Assembly: GCF_013408655.1 (NCBI RefSeq) | Contig: NZ_JACCBP010000003.1 | Location: 372,001 to 436,000, forward strand | Length of the DNA: 64,000 nucleotides | Source: Pigmentiphaga litoralis | Lineage (GTDB): Bacteria > Pseudomonadota > Gammaproteobacteria > Burkholderiales > Burkholderiaceae_B | Direction of reading: 5' to 3' | In this document: positions 60,596 through 64,000 of the stretch, piece by piece | Layout of the letters: the number at the start of each line of letters is the position of its first letter | How positions within the stretch are numbered: the stretch's first letter is position 1 | The notes under the pieces: model-generated | Seen by the model: only the letters and a program-made list of their open reading frames with translations | Database searches by the model: none | What the model was told of the DNA's origin: nothing | Position numbers and translations under genes: made by a program

Positions 60596-61027
60596 ATGGC
60601 TTTTGGCAGCTTCAATGGCGGCGGCAACAACGGCGCGCCGATGTCCGAAATCAACATGGTGCCGTTGATCGACGTGATGCTGGTGCTGCTGGTGATCTTC
60701 ATCATCACCGCGCCCCTGCTGTCGCACGCGGTCCGCATCGATGTCCCGCAGGCCACGTCGGCGCCGTCGCAGGTCGATCCGATCACGATCGACCTGGCCA
60801 TCAACGCCGACGGCGAACTTTTCTGGAACGACGGCAAGATCGACATGGGCGTGCTGTCCGAGCGCTTTGAAGTCGCCGCCAGACAGGAACCGCAGCCGGA
60901 ATTGCAGCTGCGCGCCGACAAGGCCACGCGTTATGAAGTGCTGGCGCAGGTCATGGCCGACGCTTCGCGCGCAGGCATGAAGCGGATCGGTTTCGTCAGC
61001 ACGCCGGAACCCAAGCCGGTCAGGTGA
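60596..61027 (+). CDS. exbD: Biopolymer transport protein ExbD
   Basis: 143 residues: a short cytoplasmic start, one helix containing the essential Asp in NMVPLIDVMLVLLVIFIITA, and a periplasmic domain (IDLAINADGELFWNDGKID, KATRYEVLAQVMADASRAG). Third gene of the Fur-controlled tonB-exbB-exbD operon; the terminator follows 51 bases after the stop. Confidence 0.96.
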   Translation: MAFGSFNGGGNNGAPMSEINMVPLIDVMLVLLVIFIITAPLLSHAVRIDVPQATSAPSQVDPITIDLAINADGELFWNDGKIDMGVLSERFEVAARQEPQPELQLRADKATRYEVLAQVMADASRAGMKRIGFVSTPEPKPVR

Positions 61028-61077
61028 CGGCGGGCCAGGCACCGCAGCGGCGTTGCCGTGCATGCCTGGAAAGACAC

Positions 61078-61121
61078 AACGGGATCGTGGGGCGCCAGCC
61101 TTGCGGTCCCGTTTTTTTTTT
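61078..61121 (+). terminator. Terminator after exbD
   Basis: AACGGGATCG pairs with CGGTCCCGTT (one G-U), 16-nt loop, then a run of T residues (61112-61121). A strong rho-independent terminator. Confidence 0.9.
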
Positions 61122-61263
61122 GCGGCTGGGCGCACCCCGGTGGTCGTGCCGGATCATTGCCATTTCGTAATACAGCCGGTCGGGCGCTGGCATTCGTCAG
61201 CGCATGGGTTTACCCTTTGCGTCTTTCCTCCATGGGACGCGCGGCCTCCCGGCGTCTAGCAAC

Positions 61264-61941
61264 ATGCGTGTATTGGTTATTGAAGACGACGTGACCCTGG
61301 GTGGGGCACTGAGCGAATTTCTGAGCGACCAGGGCTATGCCGTGGACCTGCTCACCAGTGGCGAACGGGCGTCCGGCGCACTCAGCAGCCAGACCTACGA
61401 TCTGGTACTGCTCGACCTGAACCTGCCAGGCGAAGACGGCCTGACCGTGCTGCGGCGGCTACGCGCCAACGAAAATTCCGTGCCCGTGCTCATCCTGACG
61501 GCGCGTGACGCTCTGGAAGATCGCGTGGCCGGACTTGATGCCGGCGCCGACGACTACGTCACCAAACCGTTCGAGTTGCCCGAGCTGGCGGCCCGCGTCC
61601 GCGCGCTGATCCGCCGCCGTGCAGGGCAGGTCAGCCCGATCATGGAAGCCGGTTCGCTCAGCTTCGATACCGTCGGCCGCGAACTGCGTGTCAATGGCGA
61701 ACGGGTGGCCTTGTCGGTGCGCGAACTGTCGGTGCTCGAAATGCTGATGACGCGCCTTGGCCGTGTCGTCACCAAACGCCAGATCGTCAATTCCCTGTCC
61801 GCCTGGGATGCCGACTTCAGCGAGAACGCGGTCGAAGTCTATGTGTACCGTCTGCGCAAGCGCCTGGAAGGCGCTGGCGTCAACATCCAGACGGTACGTG
61901 GCTTCGGCTATCTGCTGGAACTCGATGCCCCTGCTGCCTAA
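61264..61941 (+). CDS. OmpR/PhoB-family response regulator (TctD-like)
   Basis: 225 residues from ATG 61264. Receiver domain with VLVIEDD (3-9), phospho-acceptor D51 in LLDLNLPGEDG, TARDALEDRV and KPFELPELAAR. C-terminal winged-helix DNA-binding domain (ELRVNGERVALSVRELSVLE, NAVEVYVYRLRKRLEG, IQTVRGFGYLL). Its end overlaps the sensor-kinase start by 17 bases, so the two are co-translated. The order resembles TctDE, which controls tricarboxylate uptake. Confidence 0.93.
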   Translation: MRVLVIEDDVTLGGALSEFLSDQGYAVDLLTSGERASGALSSQTYDLVLLDLNLPGEDGLTVLRRLRANENSVPVLILTARDALEDRVAGLDAGADDYVTKPFELPELAARVRALIRRRAGQVSPIMEAGSLSFDTVGRELRVNGERVALSVRELSVLEMLMTRLGRVVTKRQIVNSLSAWDADFSENAVEVYVYRLRKRLEGAGVNIQTVRGFGYLLELDAPAA

Positions 61942-63439
61942 GTCGGCCGGCGCTCCGCGCGCCGCCGGCTTGCACCGCCGCTCGCTTGCCTGGCACTTGC
62001 TGGCGCGTCTGCTGCCCGCCGTGCTGCTGCTCGCGATGATGGATACGGTGGCCACCTACGTCATCACGCGCAAGCTCAGTTCGCAGTCCTACGACCGCGC
62101 GCTGGTCGACACGGCGCGCGCGCTGGCCCGGCAGGTCACCATGACGCCGCAAGGCCCGCAGCTCGACATCACCTGGAATTCGACCCGCTTCCTGGATGTC
62201 GACCCCGACGAACGCCTGTACTTCAAGGTGCTCGCGAATGGCGTGGTGCTGGGCGGGCGGCCGGAACTGGCGTCACCGCCCGACAGCGCAGCCCTGCGGC
62301 AGGAAGAGGAAATCGCCGTCAACGAGCCGGTCACGTCCGCGGTCGAAATGATCAACAACGCCCGGCCCACCGTCTACGACACGACCATCGACGGCCTGCC
62401 GGTGCGGGCCGCCACGTTGCGCTTCCAGCTCGACGGCGTGCCGATCGACGTGGTGATGGCCGAAACGCTGAACACGCGCAGCCGCTTCATCGAAGAAGTG
62501 CTGTCGGTGCTGGTGGCGGGGCAGTTGCTGCTGGTGGCCTTGCTCGGTTTTGTGATCGTCACCGGCGTGCGGTCCGGACTTGATTCCGTCAGCCGCCTTT
62601 CTGACGAAATCGAAACGCGCAGCATCGACGATCTGCAGCCCATCGCCGTGGACGACGTGCCGACCGAAATCACGCCACTGATCGCCAAGACCAATTCGCT
62701 GCTGGCCCGGCTGGACGAGGCCGTCGCGTCGCAACGCCGCTTCATTGGCCACGCGGCGCATCAACTGCGCACGCCCCTGGCCGGACTGAAACTGGAATCG
62801 GAACTGATGTTGTCGCGCACCTTGCCCGACGACATCCGCCAACGCGCCGAACGTATCAAGGGCGTGGCCGACCGAATGATCCGGGTGGGCGAACAGCTGC
62901 TGGTGCTGGCGCGTATTGACGCCAACGTGCGTCCGCAAGACAGCTTCAACCGCATCGACCTGGTCGAACTGGCGCAGGAATGCGGCGCCCGCTGGATCCC
63001 GGCCGCGCGGCAGGCGCAGGTCGAACTGGCCTTGGCCGCGCCCGACGAACCGATCTGGATCGATGGCGACGCCGTGCTGCTGGATCAGTTGTTGGGCAAC
63101 CTGATCGACAACGCCATCCGCTATCGCCAGGGCCCCGGCAACATCGTGCTGCGCGTGCAGGACGCACCGCCCAGCCTGATCGTGGAAGACGACGGCCCGG
63201 GCATTGGCGCCAGCGAACGCGATCGCGTGTTCGATCCCTTCTATCGCGGACAGGGGTCGGTGGCGGGGGGATCCGGATTGGGATTGGCGATCGTGAAAGA
63301 AATTGCCCAGTCGCACGGTGCCCATTGGGATCTGCGCAGCCGTCCGGAGTTTGAAGGCACACGCGTCAGCCTGGTGTTTCCCGGCCCGCGGATCGGGACG
63401 CATCTGACCCGAATGGCAAGGAACGGGGCGGCGGTATGA
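61925..63439 (+). CDS. TctE-like sensor histidine kinase
   Basis: 504 residues with two membrane helices (LLARLLPAVLLLAMMDTVAT ~27-47 and LVAGQLLLVALLGFVIVTGV ~200-220) flanking a periplasmic sensor of the 2CSK_N/TctE type (DRALVDTARALARQV, LDVDPDERLYFKV). The dimerisation/phosphorylation motif is HAAHQLRTPLAG (H279), followed by a HATPase with NLIDNAIRY, EDDGPGIG and GGSGLGLAIVKE. Start ATG 61925 inside the regulator's last codons. Stimulus unknown; carboxylates are the guess from family. Confidence 0.93.
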   Translation: MPLLPKSAGAPRAAGLHRRSLAWHLLARLLPAVLLLAMMDTVATYVITRKLSSQSYDRALVDTARALARQVTMTPQGPQLDITWNSTRFLDVDPDERLYFKVLANGVVLGGRPELASPPDSAALRQEEEIAVNEPVTSAVEMINNARPTVYDTTIDGLPVRAATLRFQLDGVPIDVVMAETLNTRSRFIEEVLSVLVAGQLLLVALLGFVIVTGVRSGLDSVSRLSDEIETRSIDDLQPIAVDDVPTEITPLIAKTNSLLARLDEAVASQRRFIGHAAHQLRTPLAGLKLESELMLSRTLPDDIRQRAERIKGVADRMIRVGEQLLVLARIDANVRPQDSFNRIDLVELAQECGARWIPAARQAQVELALAAPDEPIWIDGDAVLLDQLLGNLIDNAIRYRQGPGNIVLRVQDAPPSLIVEDDGPGIGASERDRVFDPFYRGQGSVAGGSGLGLAIVKEIAQSHGAHWDLRSRPEFEGTRVSLVFPGPRIGTHLTRMARNGAAV

Positions 63440-63534
63440 CGGCGGGGCTGAGTCGGTAGTTTGGGTTGGCAGCCTGGGGCCAGGTCGGCGGTGCGGTGGG
63501 TCGGCCCGTCGGCCGGTCTGCGGGGGCAGGGTGC

Positions 63535-63618
63535 TATGTGCGGCCTGCTATTCAAGGCTCGTCATGTGCGGCCCTCGACGTGCGGCGTGCTACGTGCAGC
63601 GTGGCACGTGCGGTGTGC
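63535..63618. repeat. Degenerate 14-bp tandem array
   Basis: Six 14-bp periods on the theme CACGTGCGGCGTGC: clear units at 63535-63548, 63563-63576, 63577-63590, 63591-63604 and 63605-63618, with a diverged unit at 63549-63562. It lies between the kinase stop and the fliR stop. Confidence 0.7.
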
Positions 63619-63633
63619 AGGCTTTCCGCCTGA

Positions 63634-64000
63634 TCAGGGCCGGATCGCGGTCTTGAAGTACGGGATCGGGATGCCTACGATGCGCTCGATCGGCCCGGCC
63701 ATCAGGCCCAGCGCCAGCCACAGCAGCAACATGCCCGCCAGCAGCGTAATGGCAAAACCCAGCGCAAAAATGTTGAGCTGCGGCGCGCTGCGCGATACAA
63801 AGCCCAGCGCGATGTTCAAGGCCAGCACGGCCGCCAGCACCGGCAACGCAATCTGGACCCCGGCCGCAAACACGATCGTTCCCAACCCGGCCAGCTTCAT
63901 CCAATCCAGGCCCGACAGGGGCGAGGGGGCGATGGGCAGCACGGTAAAGCTGTCGGCAAGCGTCATCAGCAAGGTCAGGTGGCCGTCGGTCGACAGGAAG
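63634..64000 (-). CDS. fliR: Flagellar export protein FliR, C-terminal part (cut by window edge)
   Basis: The last 122 codons of a type III flagellar export-gate protein. The in-frame sequence enters the window as FLSTDGHLTLLMTLADSFTV and shows GIVF-like membrane helices (LGTIVFAAGVQIALPVLAAV, LNIALGFVSRSAPQLNIFAL, GFAITLLAGMLLLWLALGLM), all typical of the FliR C-terminus. The start lies beyond the window. Indicates a flagellar biosynthesis cluster next door. Confidence 0.9.
   Translation of the reverse strand, partial: FLSTDGHLTLLMTLADSFTVLPIAPSPLSGLDWMKLAGLGTIVFAAGVQIALPVLAAVLALNIALGFVSRSAPQLNIFALGFAITLLAGMLLLWLALGLMAGPIERIVGIPIPYFKTAIRP

Overview
The window is GC-rich, tightly packed bacterial chromosome that reads as a member of the Burkholderiales, most likely the Alcaligenaceae (Bordetella/Achromobacter/Pigmentiphaga relatives). 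The grounds are the housekeeping run dut - coaBC - lspA - ileS - ribF | purN - rsmB-like, Bug-type solute receptors, many LysR regulators, TACAAT-type -10 boxes and a GC-rich Fur box. This is family-level inference; the sequence carries no rRNA. I see no prophage, insertion sequence, integrase or CRISPR array.

Layout. 1-7.5 kb (minus strand): start of a 2-hydroxyacid dehydrogenase, dut, an unknown membrane protein, coaBC, lspA and ileS in overlapping or near-overlapping order, then ribF. 7.58-11.9 kb (plus): purN, an RsmB/NOP rRNA methyltransferase and a membrane desaturase. 12-16.5 kb: two small unknown proteins, ribosomal proteins L33 and L28, radC, an FKBP-type slpA, ispH and tRNA-Thr(CGU). 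16.5-26.7 kb: a DUF2585-like membrane protein, an Lrp regulator divergent from kynA (tryptophan catabolism), an aromatic aminotransferase, a transporter, a 560-base gene-free region holding three copies of a DnaA-box-like module, a diguanylate cyclase, an intradiol dioxygenase, small unknown proteins and a glutaminase. 26.8-36.9 kb: a PaoABC-like molybdenum aldehyde oxidoreductase, ubiX, a RecB-nuclease/Fe-S helicase fusion, an SDR and a LysR/MFS pair.

37-51.7 kb: an EF-hand membrane protein, a KaiC-like double ATPase translationally coupled to a hybrid histidine kinase, a LysR/D-tartrate dehydratase pair, a Tat-exported dienelactone-hydrolase-like protein, an MmcB-like PD-(D/E)XK protein, a CopD-like protein, and a cobalt/nickel sensor-exporter pair (dmeR/dmeF) with a visible operator. 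51.8-64 kb: a methyltransferase, TetR and a luciferase-like oxidoreductase, a LysR-controlled catabolic cassette with a Bug receptor, a Fur-box-preceded tonB-exbB-exbD operon, an OmpR/TctE-type two-component system and the 3' end of fliR.

Recurring theme: short tandem repeats with unrelated units lie at gene 3' ends at 12.86, 46.1, 48.9, 50.55 and 63.5 kb. The items most worth a second look are the DnaA-box-like modules (21898-22360), the KaiC-like/kinase pair (40059-43645), the nuclease-helicase fusion (31463-33763) and the repeats that include the last codons of dmeR.
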